NCBI RefSeq assembly: GCF_002917925.1
Contig: NZ_PPFE01000003.1
Coordinates: forward strand, 62,001-126,000
Direction: 5' to 3'
Source: Roseovarius confluentis
GTDB taxonomy: Bacteria; Pseudomonadota; Alphaproteobacteria; Rhodobacterales; Rhodobacteraceae
Length of the DNA: 64,000 nucleotides
A program made the position numbers and the translations under genes. The notes under the pieces are model-generated. The model worked only from the letters and a program-made list of their open reading frames with translations, had not been told where the DNA came from and did no database searches. Below are positions 36,961 to 46,044 of this stretch, in pieces; within the stretch, counting starts at the first letter, position 1, and every line of letters begins with the position of its first letter.

Positions 36961-38271
36961 GTGCTTGCATATGGGCGAAAACGCATAGGCAAGACCGTGT
37001 CGGCCCACCCCAGCAAGGCGATAGACCCGCCGCCCGATCAGATGAGCATCCGCCGTGTGCTGGTTGTGGATGACAGCCGGTTGCAGCGGCGCATCATCAC
37101 CGCGGCCCTGTCGCGGCTGGGGCTGGACGTGGCCGAGGCCGGATCGGGAACCGAGGCGCTTGCCATTTGCGAAGCGGTGCCGCCGGACCTTGTGATCAGT
37201 GACTGGATGATGCCCGGGATGAACGGGCTGGAGCTGTGCCGCGCGTTCCGGGCGCTGCCGCGGGAGGATTACGGGTATTTCATCCTCGTCACCTCGAAAA
37301 GCGAGAAGGAAGAGGTGGCGCTGGGCCTGGAGGCCGGGGCGGACGATTTTCTGACCAAGCCGATCAACCCCGGTGAGCTGCGCGCAAGGATCGCGGCAGG
37401 GGACCGGATCGTGCGGATGCAGCGGGAATTGAGCGAGACAAACCGGCTGGTGCGCGAAACGCTGGAAGAGCTGCAGGGCCTATACGAATCGCTCGACAAT
37501 GACCTGATCGAGGCGAAAAAGCTGCAACAGTCCCTGATTTCAGAGCGGTTCAGGGACCTTGGGCCGGCCCAGGTGTCGTTGCTGTTGCGCTCGGCGGCGC
37601 ATGTGGGGGGCGACCTTGTGGGGGTCTTTCCGGTCAGCGAGACGCGGATCGGCCTGTATGCGATCGACGTGTCGGGGCATGGTGTGAGTTCGGCACTGAT
37701 GACCGCAAGGCTGGCGGGGTACCTTTCGTCCACGTCGCCCGAGCAGAACGTGGCGCTGGCGCAAGGGCCGGACGGGTTTCTGCCACGGCCGCCCGACGAG
37801 GTGCTGGCGGACCTGAACCAGATGTTTCTGGGTGAAATAGAGACTGAATTGTACTTTACGATGTTGCTGGCCGATGCGGACCTGGCGACCGGGCGCGTGA
37901 CCATGGCACAGGCAGGGCATCCGTGCCCGGCCATCCAGCGCGCCGATGGGCGGGTCGAGATCGAAGGCCCCGGGGGATTGCCCGTGGGGCTGATCGACGG
38001 CGCAACCTATGAGCGGTTCGACGTGCAGCTTTATCCCGGTGATCGGTTGCTCCTGCATTCCGACGGGGTGGACGAATGCGTGGATGGCACGGGCAGGCTG
38101 TTGGGCGAGGACGGGGTGCGGCGCATCCTGCAGGAGTTGCGGCAGACCGAAGGCATGGCGTTTCTGGAATCGGTGATCTGGAAACTGGCAGAGTATGCCG
38201 GGCGGGACGATTTCGACGATGACGTGTCGGCGGCGTTGCTGGAGTTCAAGCCAGTCGGAAAAGTGCCCTGA
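36961..38271 (+). CDS. Response regulator with SpoIIE/RsbU-type PP2C phosphatase output
   Basis: A protein of about 436 residues. A receiver domain with acidic pair D37/D38, phosphorylation site Asp81 in VISDWMMPGMNG and the lysine of DDFLTKP is followed by a coiled-coil linker (about 155-190) and a PP2C-type serine/threonine phosphatase domain (GGDLVG, DVSGHGVSSALMTA, DDDVSAALLEF). Such proteins dephosphorylate anti-sigma-factor antagonists in partner-switching pathways. The start is uncertain: GTG 36961 has AAGAGG only 3 bases upstream, and GTG 36997 or ATG 37042 (at the receiver domain) are possible. It overlaps the convergent NUDIX gene by 26 bases. Confidence 0.88.
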   Translation: MLAYGRKRIGKTVSAHPSKAIDPPPDQMSIRRVLVVDDSRLQRRIITAALSRLGLDVAEAGSGTEALAICEAVPPDLVISDWMMPGMNGLELCRAFRALPREDYGYFILVTSKSEKEEVALGLEAGADDFLTKPINPGELRARIAAGDRIVRMQRELSETNRLVRETLEELQGLYESLDNDLIEAKKLQQSLISERFRDLGPAQVSLLLRSAAHVGGDLVGVFPVSETRIGLYAIDVSGHGVSSALMTARLAGYLSSTSPEQNVALAQGPDGFLPRPPDEVLADLNQMFLGEIETELYFTMLLADADLATGRVTMAQAGHPCPAIQRADGRVEIEGPGGLPVGLIDGATYERFDVQLYPGDRLLLHSDGVDECVDGTGRLLGEDGVRRILQELRQTEGMAFLESVIWKLAEYAGRDDFDDDVSAALLEFKPVGKVP

Positions 38272-38686
38272 CGAAATGCCTGTCGCCCGGATTGCCGACG
38301 TGACGTGCGGCGGTTTCCGGATCCGCGAAAAAGGCGGTATGGCCCGGCTCGGACGGCGCGGAGAGCGGCCGGACCGGACGGGCGTGGTAGATGATGCAGA
38401 TCTTGTCGGCCCAGAGATCGTATTCCGGCATGTAGACGAAGCGCCGGAAGGAGCCCAGCCGCTGGGGCGAAGCGATGCGCCAGCCGGTTTCCTCGAACAC
38501 TTCGCGATGCAGCGCTTGCAGGGGCGATTCGCCGGGGTCGATGCCGCCGCCGGGCAGTTGCATCTCGGGCTTGGGCTCTTCCTGCCAGGTCAGGAGCAGT
38601 TTTCCGTTGCGCGGCAGGATGGCGTAGGCGCCGGGACGCGCGGTGTAGCGGATATCTGGCCTTGGCGGCTTGCCGAAGCGTCGCAT
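38246..38686 (-). CDS. NUDIX hydrolase
   Basis: A 146-residue NUDIX enzyme. The box runs from GGGIDPGE to REVFEETGW (about 46-69) with all metal-binding glutamates. It hydrolyses a nucleoside diphosphate linked to some group; the substrate is unknown. The start at 38686 follows a G-rich AGGGGGG run and gives MRRFGKPPRPDIRY; the frame extends further upstream, reaching the hslO gene. It ends tail-to-tail with the response regulator. Confidence 0.88.
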   Translation of the reverse strand: MRRFGKPPRPDIRYTARPGAYAILPRNGKLLLTWQEEPKPEMQLPGGGIDPGESPLQALHREVFEETGWRIASPQRLGSFRRFVYMPEYDLWADKICIIYHARPVRPLSAPSEPGHTAFFADPETAARHVGNPGDRHFVRALFRLA

Positions 38687-38778
38687 GGCGGGCCCCCCTT
38701 GGAGTATGCCTTGTTGCGCATATATAGTCGCGATATGCCAAGAACGGGCGCCCAAGAAAACCCCCTTAAGGATACGCG

Positions 38779-39774
38779 ATGACACTCGGCCAGAAGATCG
38801 CCTGGGACGATACCGTCCTGCCATTTCAATTGGACCAATCGGACGTGCGCGGCCGCGTGGTGCGGCTGGACGGTGTGCTGGATGGTGTGCTGAAGCAGCA
38901 TGACTATCCCGCGCCGGTCGAGGCGCTGATCGCCGAAATGGCGCTGATGACGGCGCTGATCGGCCAGACGATCAAGCTGCGCTGGAAGCTGTCGTTGCAG
39001 GTACAGTCGCAAGGCCCGGTGCGGATGATCGCCACCGATTACTTTGCGCCGGAGAACGAGGGCGAGGCCGCGTGGATCCGCGCCTATGCCAGTTTCGATC
39101 CTGATGGGATTACCGACGCGCCCGCGTTCGAGCAGTTGGGCGACGGGTATTTCGCGGTGATTTTGGACCAGGGCCAGGATACCGCGCCTTATCAGGGGAT
39201 CACGCCGATTGCGGGCGAGCGGCTGAGTGACTGTGCCGAGGCGTATTTCGCGCAGTCGGAACAACTGCCGACGCGGTTCGCGCTGAGCTATGGACGGTCG
39301 ACCGAGCGCGATGGGCGCGAACATTGGCGCGCCGGTGGCGTGTTGCTGCAACTGATGCCCAAGGCGTCGCCCTTCGCCACGGGCGGCGGTAGCGGCGAGG
39401 ACGGATTGTTGCAGGCCTCGGATATCCTGGACGAGGACAGCGAAGAGAACTGGAACCGGGTGAACACCCTGTTGGACACGGTGGAAGACCTCGAGCTGAT
39501 CGGGCCTTCGGTGTCGTCCTCGGACCTGCTGGTGCGGTTGTTCCACGAGGAGGTGCCGCGGGTGTTCGACGTTCAGGCGGTGCGGTTTGGATGTACCTGC
39601 TCGGAAGAGAAGGTACGTAGCAGCCTGTCGATCTATTCGGCCAAGGATATTGCGACGATGACGACCGAAGAGGGCATCGTGACCGCCGATTGCCAGTTCT
39701 GCGGCGCACATTATGCGATGGACCCCAAGACGCTGGGGTTCGAGGCCGAAGCGCAGGACGGCGATGAAGAGTGA
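38779..39774 (+). CDS. hslO: Redox-regulated chaperone Hsp33
   Basis: A 331-residue holdase that is activated by oxidation. The zinc-binding cysteines are C272-x-C274 (FGCTCSEEKV) and C305-x2-C308 (DCQFCGAHY); under oxidative stress these form disulfides and release zinc. AAGGA precedes the ATG. The stop overlaps the following NUDIX gene by 11 bases, and that gene overlaps cca, so the three are likely one operon. Confidence 0.95.
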   Translation: MTLGQKIAWDDTVLPFQLDQSDVRGRVVRLDGVLDGVLKQHDYPAPVEALIAEMALMTALIGQTIKLRWKLSLQVQSQGPVRMIATDYFAPENEGEAAWIRAYASFDPDGITDAPAFEQLGDGYFAVILDQGQDTAPYQGITPIAGERLSDCAEAYFAQSEQLPTRFALSYGRSTERDGREHWRAGGVLLQLMPKASPFATGGGSGEDGLLQASDILDEDSEENWNRVNTLLDTVEDLELIGPSVSSSDLLVRLFHEEVPRVFDVQAVRFGCTCSEEKVRSSLSIYSAKDIATMTTEEGIVTADCQFCGAHYAMDPKTLGFEAEAQDGDEE

Positions 39775-40381
39775 CCTTGTCGCGACCCTGCGCGCAGCGT
39801 TGCAGGGCGAAATGGCGCCGTCGTCGGATTACGACCTGAACCCGGACGTGGTTTTGCCGGAGGGGCGCAAGCTGCGGCCCGCCGGCGTTCTGGTGCCGAT
39901 CGAGGTGACGGAGACGGGCGCAAGGCTGTGGCTGACCAAGCGGTCCTCGGCCTTGCAGCATCACCCCGGGCAAGTGGCCTTTCCCGGCGGCAAGCAGGAA
40001 GAGGGTGACGCCGATATTGTTGCTGCCGCGCTGCGCGAGGCGCACGAGGAAATCGGGCTGGCACCGGGCATGGTGGAGGTCATGGGCACGTTGCCGCCGC
40101 ACGAGACGGTGACGAGTTTCCACGTGACGCCGGTGATCGGGGTGATCTCGGAGCCGTTTTCGCCGGTGCCCGAGGCGGGCGAAGTGGAGGAAGTGTTCTC
40201 GGTTCCCTTGGATCACGTGTTGGAATTGGGCCGGTTCAGGGTCGAATCCCGGCGCTGGCGCGGGACGCGGCGGCACTATTTCGCGGTACCCTACGGGCCC
40301 TACTATATCTGGGGCGCGACCGCGCGAATGTTGCGCGCGATGGCCGAGGCTGTACGTTTGCAGCATGATGCTGACAGGTGA
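39764..40381 (+). CDS. NUDIX hydrolase, CoA pyrophosphatase-like
   Basis: A 205-residue enzyme with the CoA-diphosphatase signature LTKRSSALQHHPGQVAFPGGK directly before the NUDIX box (GGKQEEGDAD to REAHEEIGL). It is expected to split CoA into 3',5'-ADP and 4'-phosphopantetheine. It overlaps hslO by 11 bases and cca by 17 bases. Confidence 0.9.
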   Translation: MKSDLVATLRAALQGEMAPSSDYDLNPDVVLPEGRKLRPAGVLVPIEVTETGARLWLTKRSSALQHHPGQVAFPGGKQEEGDADIVAAALREAHEEIGLAPGMVEVMGTLPPHETVTSFHVTPVIGVISEPFSPVPEAGEVEEVFSVPLDHVLELGRFRVESRRWRGTRRHYFAVPYGPYYIWGATARMLRAMAEAVRLQHDADR

Positions 40382-41522
40382 CTGGATCGATGCGCGCGAG
40401 ACGCAGGATGTGTGCCGGATGCTGGAGGCAGCCGGGCACCGGGCGTTGATGGTCGGCGGCTGCGTACGCAACGCGCTGTTGGGCGTGGCGGTGAATGACA
40501 TCGACATCAGCACCGATGCGCGGCCCGAGGTCGTGGTCGCGCTGGCCGAGGCGGCTGGAATGAAGGCGGTGCCGACGGGCATTGAGCATGGCACGGTGAC
40601 GGTGGTCTGCCGGGGTGTGCCGTTCGAGGTAACGACCTTTCGCAAGGACGTGGAAACGGACGGTCGGCGCGCCGTGGTCGTCTTTGCCGATGATGTGGAA
40701 AGCGATGCGCGGCGGCGGGATTTCACGGTGAACGCGCTGTATGCGACGCGAAAGGGCGCGGTGATCGACCCGCTGGACGGGCTGCCTGATATCGAAGCGC
40801 GGCGCATTCGGTTCATCGACGATGCCGAAACGCGGATTCGGGAAGATTACCTGCGTATCCTGCGGTTTTTCCGGTTTCACGCCGCTTATGGCGACCCTGC
40901 CGAGGGGTTGGACCCGGATGGTCTCGCGGCCTGCGCGGCGCTGGCGGACGGGATCGACGGGCTATCGAAAGAGCGGATCGGGGCGGAGATGGGCAAGCTT
41001 TTGGCCGCGCAGGACCCTGCGCCGTCGGTGGCGGCGATGCGGCAGGCGGGGGTGCTGGCGCATGTTCTGCCCGGTGCCGATGACCGGGCCCTGGCGCCGC
41101 TGGTGCACCTGGAAGAGAAGCATGAGGTCTCAGCCGAAGCCGCGCGGCGACTGGCAGCATTGGGTGGGGAAAACCCCGTCGAGGCGCTGCGGCTGAGCCG
41201 CAAGGACGCGCGGCGGCTGGAGGTTTTGCGCGACGAGGCCGCGGGTACGCAAACACCCGAGGCGCTGGGCTATTTCCACGGTGCGCAGACGGCGCGGGAT
41301 ATCGTGCTGTTGCGCGCCGCCCTATTCGAGATGCCGGTTCCGCGTGATGCTTTCGCTGCCGCAGACTTGGGCGCGAACGCGGTCTTTCCTGTCAGCGCGC
41401 AGGACTTGATGCCGACGCTGGAAGGTCCGGCATTGGGCAAGGCGTTGAAAACGCTGGAGGACGCGTGGATCGCGTCGGGCTTCACGCTTGACCGGCAGGC
41501 GCTGCTGAGCCTCGCGACATGA
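40365..41522 (+). CDS. cca: CCA tRNA nucleotidyltransferase
   Basis: A 385-residue class II nucleotidyltransferase that adds or repairs the CCA end of tRNAs. The motif VGGCVRNALLG (30-40) is followed by the metal-binding DIDIST (45-50), then EVTTFRKDVETDGRR, RRRDFTVNALY and REDYLRILRFFRFHA. No HD phosphohydrolase domain is seen. A second ATG three bases later could be used. It could be specialised as a poly(A) polymerase, but the neck motifs fit a CCA enzyme. Confidence 0.92.
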   Translation: MMLTGDWIDARETQDVCRMLEAAGHRALMVGGCVRNALLGVAVNDIDISTDARPEVVVALAEAAGMKAVPTGIEHGTVTVVCRGVPFEVTTFRKDVETDGRRAVVVFADDVESDARRRDFTVNALYATRKGAVIDPLDGLPDIEARRIRFIDDAETRIREDYLRILRFFRFHAAYGDPAEGLDPDGLAACAALADGIDGLSKERIGAEMGKLLAAQDPAPSVAAMRQAGVLAHVLPGADDRALAPLVHLEEKHEVSAEAARRLAALGGENPVEALRLSRKDARRLEVLRDEAAGTQTPEALGYFHGAQTARDIVLLRAALFEMPVPRDAFAAADLGANAVFPVSAQDLMPTLEGPALGKALKTLEDAWIASGFTLDRQALLSLAT

Positions 41523-41585
41523 AAGGGTCATTTGACTTCGCCGGGGTTTGGCGGCATCTTGCCCGCACCACATGGAGGTTGAGAC

Positions 41586-41615
41586 ATGTTTATCGGGGAT
41601 TTTGAACGCTCATAA
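41586..41615 (+). CDS. Possible 9-codon leader ORF before the ABC exporter
   Basis: ATG to TAA encodes MFIGDFERS. A strong GGAGG (41574-41578) sits 7 bases before the ATG, better than that of most real genes here. It is followed by a short GGATC/GATCC hairpin (41622-41639) and G+C-rich sequence before the ABC transporter ribosome binding site. It may be a translated leader controlling the exporter, or chance. Confidence 0.3.
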   Translation: MFIGDFERS

Positions 41616-41692
41616 GCGCCGGATCGCAGGAGTGATCCCGTGCGCGGCGTCGCGCCCCTTTGCCATGTCTTTCCCTTCGCGGAGTTCCCTCC

Positions 41693-43534
41693 ATGTTCAA
41701 GCTTTTCGAAAATCTGGTTGATCCCTATGTGCCGTACGAAGAGACGGACAGGCCGCCGACGCGCCTGTGGCCGTTCATGCGGCTATACATGGCGCCGTTT
41801 CGCCGGGTGTTCTGGATGGCCGGGATCATGTCGGTGGTGGTGGCTGCCATCGAGATCTGGCTGATCTATTACATGGGACGGATCGTCGATATCCTGGCGG
41901 GCGACCCGATGGAGGTGTGGGAGCAATACGGCACCGAGATCATCGTGGTGGCGGTCTTCATCCTTCTGATCCGACCCGCGATACAGGCGTTCGACGTGAT
42001 GTTGCTGAACAACACGATCCTGCCGAATTTCGGCACGCTGATCCGCTGGCGGGCGCACAAGCATGTGCTGCGGCAGTCGGTGGGATGGTTCGAGAACGAC
42101 TTTGCCGGACGGATCGCCAACCGGATCATGCAGACCCCGCCCGCGGCGGGCGAGGCGGTGTTCCAGGCGTTCGACGCCATCGCCTTTTCCATCGCTTACA
42201 TCATCGGGGCGGGCATATTGCTGAGCGATTCCGATCCGCGACTGATGCTGCCCCTGATCGGGTGGTTGGCGTTGTATGGCTTGCTGGTGCGCTGGACGGT
42301 GAAGCGGGTGCAGCCGGCGTCCAAGGCGGCGTCGGATGCGCGGAGCCTTGTGACGGGGCGGGTGGTGGATGCCTATACCAACATTCATTCGGTGAAGCTC
42401 TTTGCGCACAACACGCGCGAGGTGGAATACGCCAAGGACGCCATCGAACACGCGCGGCAGACGTTCCAGAACGAGATGCGGATCTACACGGTGATGGACG
42501 TGGTCCTGACGCTGCTGAACGGCCTGTTGATCGTGGCGGTGGTGGGTTGGGCCATGTGGTTGTGGATGCAGGGGCAGGCGAGTGTCGGCGTGGTGGCCGC
42601 GGCGACGGCGCTGACCCTGCGACTGAACGCGATGACCGGGTGGATCATGTGGGCGCTGACTTCTTTCTTTCGGCAACTGGGTGTCGTGGCCGAGGGGATG
42701 GAGACGATTGCCCAACCAATTACGCTGGTGGATTCAAAAGAAGCAAAGCCGTTGGATATGCAGGAAGGCCGGATCGAGCTGCGCGAGCTGTCGCATCATT
42801 TCGGGCGTGACAGCGGCGGGTTGGACCGGATTTCGCTGAGCATTCGTCCGGGCGAGAAGATCGGGCTGGTCGGCCGGTCCGGGGCCGGGAAATCGACCCT
42901 GGTCAAGCTGCTTTTGCGGTTTTACGACGCCGAGAAGGGTCAGATCCTTATCGACGGGCAGGATATTTCCCAAGTGACTCAGGACAGTTTGCGCGACCGG
43001 ATCGGGATGGTGCAGCAGGACAGTTCGTTGCTGCACCGCTCGGTGCGGGACAACATCCTCTATGGCAAGCCCGAGGCAAGCGAGGCGCAGATGCTGGAGG
43101 CCGCGAAGAAGGCCGAGGCGCATGAGTTCATCTTAGACCTGGCGGATCCGCAGGGGCGCATGGGCTATGACGCGCATGTGGGGGAACGGGGTGTGAAGCT
43201 GTCGGGCGGGCAACGGCAGCGGATCACGCTGGCGCGGGTGATCCTGAAGGATGCGCCGATCCTGTTGCTGGACGAAGCGACCAGTGCGCTGGACAGCGAG
43301 GTCGAGGCAGCGATACAGGAGACGCTCTATGGCATGATGGAGGGCAAGACCGTGATCGCGATTGCCCACCGCCTGTCGACGATTGCGCAGATGGATCGCA
43401 TTATCGTGCTGGATCAGGGTCGAATTGTCGAGGAAGGCGGCCATGCCGAACTGCTGGCGCAGGGCGGGCTTTATGCCCGGTTCTGGAGCCGTCAGTCGGG
43501 CGGGTTCATCAATGCGGACGAAGCGGCGGAGTAA
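41693..43534 (+). CDS. ABC exporter, permease fused to ATPase
   Basis: A 613-residue half-transporter of the MsbA/multidrug type: six membrane helices in about residues 35-330, then a nucleotide-binding domain with Walker A GRSGAGKST (394-402), signature LSGGQRQRI (503-511) and Walker B ILLLDEATSALD. It works as a homodimer exporting a lipid, drug or peptide; the substrate is unknown. The start at 41693 has GGAG eight bases upstream; the frame is open to 41660. The RNA methyltransferase gene follows 3 bases after the stop. Confidence 0.93.
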   Translation: MFKLFENLVDPYVPYEETDRPPTRLWPFMRLYMAPFRRVFWMAGIMSVVVAAIEIWLIYYMGRIVDILAGDPMEVWEQYGTEIIVVAVFILLIRPAIQAFDVMLLNNTILPNFGTLIRWRAHKHVLRQSVGWFENDFAGRIANRIMQTPPAAGEAVFQAFDAIAFSIAYIIGAGILLSDSDPRLMLPLIGWLALYGLLVRWTVKRVQPASKAASDARSLVTGRVVDAYTNIHSVKLFAHNTREVEYAKDAIEHARQTFQNEMRIYTVMDVVLTLLNGLLIVAVVGWAMWLWMQGQASVGVVAAATALTLRLNAMTGWIMWALTSFFRQLGVVAEGMETIAQPITLVDSKEAKPLDMQEGRIELRELSHHFGRDSGGLDRISLSIRPGEKIGLVGRSGAGKSTLVKLLLRFYDAEKGQILIDGQDISQVTQDSLRDRIGMVQQDSSLLHRSVRDNILYGKPEASEAQMLEAAKKAEAHEFILDLADPQGRMGYDAHVGERGVKLSGGQRQRITLARVILKDAPILLLDEATSALDSEVEAAIQETLYGMMEGKTVIAIAHRLSTIAQMDRIIVLDQGRIVEEGGHAELLAQGGLYARFWSRQSGGFINADEAAE

Positions 43535-43537
43535 GGC

Positions 43538-44761
43538 ATGTCCGAGTTTGTGATCGAGCGGTTGGGCCATCTGGGTGACGGGATTGCCGAGGGGCCGGTC
43601 TATGTGCCCGGCGCCCTGCCCGGCGAGCGTGTGGCCGGGACGCTTGAGGGCAACGTGCTGCGCGAGGTCAAGATCGTGGAGCCTTCGGGGACTCGGGTGA
43701 AGGCGCCGTGCCGACATTACAAGTCCTGTGGCGGGTGCCAGTTGCAGCATGTGGATGATGCTTTCCTTGCCGAGTGGAAGACGGGGATCGTGCGCGAAGC
43801 GCTGGCGGCGCAGGGGATCGAAACCGAGTTGCGCGAGATCGCGGTATCCCCTGCGAATGCGCGACGCAGGGCCGGGTTTTCGGCGCGGCGTACCAAGAAG
43901 GGTGCGACGGCGGGGTTTCACGCCAAGGGATCGGACCTGATCGTCGAATTGAGCGAATGCCACGTGGTGGTGCCCGAATTGCTGGAGGGCGCAAGGGTGG
44001 CGCAGGAGCTGGCCCGGATCGGCACCAGCCGCAAAGGCGAGTTGAGCGTTTCGGTCACGCTGTCGGAGGCGGGGTTGGATCTGCGTGTGGAGGGCGGCAA
44101 ACCGCTGGACGGTCCGCTGCGGATCGCTCTGGCGCAACTGGCCGAGAGTGAAGACCTGGCGCGGCTGGCCTGGGACGATGAAACCGTGGTCACCCGGCGA
44201 CCGCCGATACAGCAATTTGACGGGATCGCCGTGACGCCGCCACCAGGGGCGTTCTTGCAAGCAACGAAGGACTCGGAGCGTCTGTCACAGGAGGAGGTTT
44301 CGGCAATTTTGGCCGGAACAGAGCCTGTTATCGACCTGTTTGCCGGCTGTGGCACCTTTGCCCTGCCGCTGGCGCGCGCGCGAGCGGTCCACGCCGTCGA
44401 AGGCAGCGCGGCGATGACCCGTGCGCTGGATGAAGGATGGCGGCACAGTGAGCGGTTGAAGAAGGTCACGGTCGAGGCGCGGGACCTGTTCCGTCAGCCG
44501 ATCATGGCCGAAGATCTGAAACGTTTCGGTGGTGCCGTGATCGACCCGCCACGCGCCGGGGCCGAGGCGCAGTGCCGCGAGCTGGCCGAAGCGCAGGTGC
44601 CGGTGATCGCCTATGTCTCCTGCAACCCGGTGACCTTCGCGCGCGATGCAAAGATATTGGCGCAGGCGGGCTATGAGGTGGAGTGGGTGCGGCCGGTCGA
44701 CCAGTTCCGGTGGTCGGTCCATGTTGAGCTTGTGGCCGCAATCCGCCACAAAATAAGCTGA
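43538..44761 (+). CDS. Class I SAM-dependent RNA (uracil-5-)methyltransferase, RlmD-like
   Basis: A 407-residue TrmA/RlmD-family enzyme making 5-methyluridine in rRNA or tRNA. Cysteines C58, C64 and C67 (CRHYKSCGGC) plus one in SECHVV form the 4Fe-4S site. The SAM motif is DLFAGCGTFALPL, the catalytic cysteine is in YVSCNPVTFARD near residue 368, and DPPRAGAE is present. A short TRAM-like N-terminus fits RlmD or RlmCD. The exact uridine cannot be assigned. Confidence 0.9.
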   Translation: MSEFVIERLGHLGDGIAEGPVYVPGALPGERVAGTLEGNVLREVKIVEPSGTRVKAPCRHYKSCGGCQLQHVDDAFLAEWKTGIVREALAAQGIETELREIAVSPANARRRAGFSARRTKKGATAGFHAKGSDLIVELSECHVVVPELLEGARVAQELARIGTSRKGELSVSVTLSEAGLDLRVEGGKPLDGPLRIALAQLAESEDLARLAWDDETVVTRRPPIQQFDGIAVTPPPGAFLQATKDSERLSQEEVSAILAGTEPVIDLFAGCGTFALPLARARAVHAVEGSAAMTRALDEGWRHSERLKKVTVEARDLFRQPIMAEDLKRFGGAVIDPPRAGAEAQCRELAEAQVPVIAYVSCNPVTFARDAKILAQAGYEVEWVRPVDQFRWSVHVELVAAIRHKIS

Positions 44762-44839
44762 TCGGGGCAAATTTGAAATGACGTGGCGGGTCTGACGCGG
44801 TAAAAGGCTGTCAGGGACAGGCAACAGGTTTATCGAGCA

Positions 44840-45349
44840 ATGAATCGCAGGAATTTCGTACTTCTGTCGGTCGCCAGCGCGTTTCTGGCGGCCTGTGGAT
44901 CCAAGTTCAAATCTTACAATGGGCCCGAGGTGACTCAGGTTCTGATCAGCAAGAGCCGGCGGCGGATGTATCTTTTCCACCACAACGAGGTGCTGAAGGC
45001 GTATGACGTGGACCTTGGTTTTACCGCTGCGGGGCACAAGCAGTTCGAGGGTGACGGCAAGACGCCGGAGGGCGATTACACGATCGATCGGCGCAATCCG
45101 AACAGTTCGTTCCACCTGTCGCTGGGTATTTCGTATCCCAACGAGGCCGACCGCGCCTTTGCCGAGGCGCAGGGGAAGAAACCTGGTGGAGATATCTTTA
45201 TCCACGGAGAGCCCAATGATCTGGGCTGGGTACGCAAGCGGCGTTTGGGCCGAGACTGGACCGCCGGGTGCATTTCCGTGCGAAACAAGGAAATTGAAAA
45301 GATCTATGCGATGGTGCGAAACGGCACCCCGATCCGCATTACGCCGTGA
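44840..45349 (+). CDS. L,D-transpeptidase (YkuD) lipoprotein
   Basis: A 169-residue envelope protein with a lipoprotein signal: LAAC with lipidated Cys19. The YkuD catalytic domain has His122 (IHGEPND) and nucleophile Cys144 (TAGCISV). It is expected to form or edit 3-3 peptidoglycan crosslinks or attach proteins to the wall from an outer- or inner-membrane anchor. A CAP-domain lipoprotein gene lies tail-to-tail, and a second YkuD gene is 0.7 kb further on. Confidence 0.92.
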   Translation: MNRRNFVLLSVASAFLAACGSKFKSYNGPEVTQVLISKSRRRMYLFHHNEVLKAYDVDLGFTAAGHKQFEGDGKTPEGDYTIDRRNPNSSFHLSLGISYPNEADRAFAEAQGKKPGGDIFIHGEPNDLGWVRKRRLGRDWTAGCISVRNKEIEKIYAMVRNGTPIRITP

Positions 45350-45359
45350 TGGGCTGGGC

Positions 45360-45875
45360 TTACTTGCCCATCACCATCGTCCACCAGATCTTGCCGTTGC
45401 GCTCTTGCTCCCAGGAAAAGCCCATTTGCCGGGCGTCCGGCGCCATGATGACCTGCTTGGTCGACGGCTCGTCCATCCAGGCAGTCAGGGTTTCCAACTC
45501 GGTCTCGTAGGTTTCCGAGATGTTTTCGCCGACAAGCTCGCCGCCATAGCCAACGCGGCGAACGCGGTCGATCGGAGAGGAGCCGTCGGAGCCGAAATGC
45601 CAGGGGCGGTTCTGGACCGACATGTCGCGTGAATGCGTGGCGGCGGCGGCGTTGAGTTGAGCGTTCAGTTGAACGGCAGGCCGCCCGGCCGCCTGGCGCA
45701 GGGCGTTGACCGCGTCGAGCATCCGGTACTGGATTTCGGCGGTCTGGCCCGAGCGGATGCGATAAACTTGGGGCACCGGTTCGCCATTGGGGCCGACAGT
45801 GGTTTGCGGCGGCGGCGGGGCGCAGGCCGACAAGAACACAAGTGCGGAAACCAGCAGGCCGAAAATACGCGTCAT
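45360..45875 (-). CDS. CAP (SCP/PR1) domain lipoprotein
   Basis: A 171-residue protein with lipobox LSAC (Cys18), a proline-rich spacer and a CAP domain: LDAVNALRQAAGRPAVQLNAQLNAAA, then HSRDMS, VGENIS and the C-terminal WWTMVMG. Bacterial CAP proteins are exported and of largely unknown function; some act on or bind the cell wall or lipids. It sits between two L,D-transpeptidase genes, which suggests an envelope role. Confidence 0.9.
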   Translation of the reverse strand: MTRIFGLLVSALVFLSACAPPPPQTTVGPNGEPVPQVYRIRSGQTAEIQYRMLDAVNALRQAAGRPAVQLNAQLNAAAATHSRDMSVQNRPWHFGSDGSSPIDRVRRVGYGGELVGENISETYETELETLTAWMDEPSTKQVIMAPDARQMGFSWEQERNGKIWWTMVMGK

Positions 45876-46044
45876 CAGTGTCTACCACCCAGAAGTTCGT
45901 TCGACTCGCTCCTTAGCGCGGCTTGCGTGGTGTTTCAAACCCACAACCGCGTCAGGTGGGCGAATGTTGCCGGTTTGATTTGCGACTGAGACATTCGCGC
46001 CATATGATTCGGTCAGTTCCAAAGCAGACAGTTGGAAAACAGAC

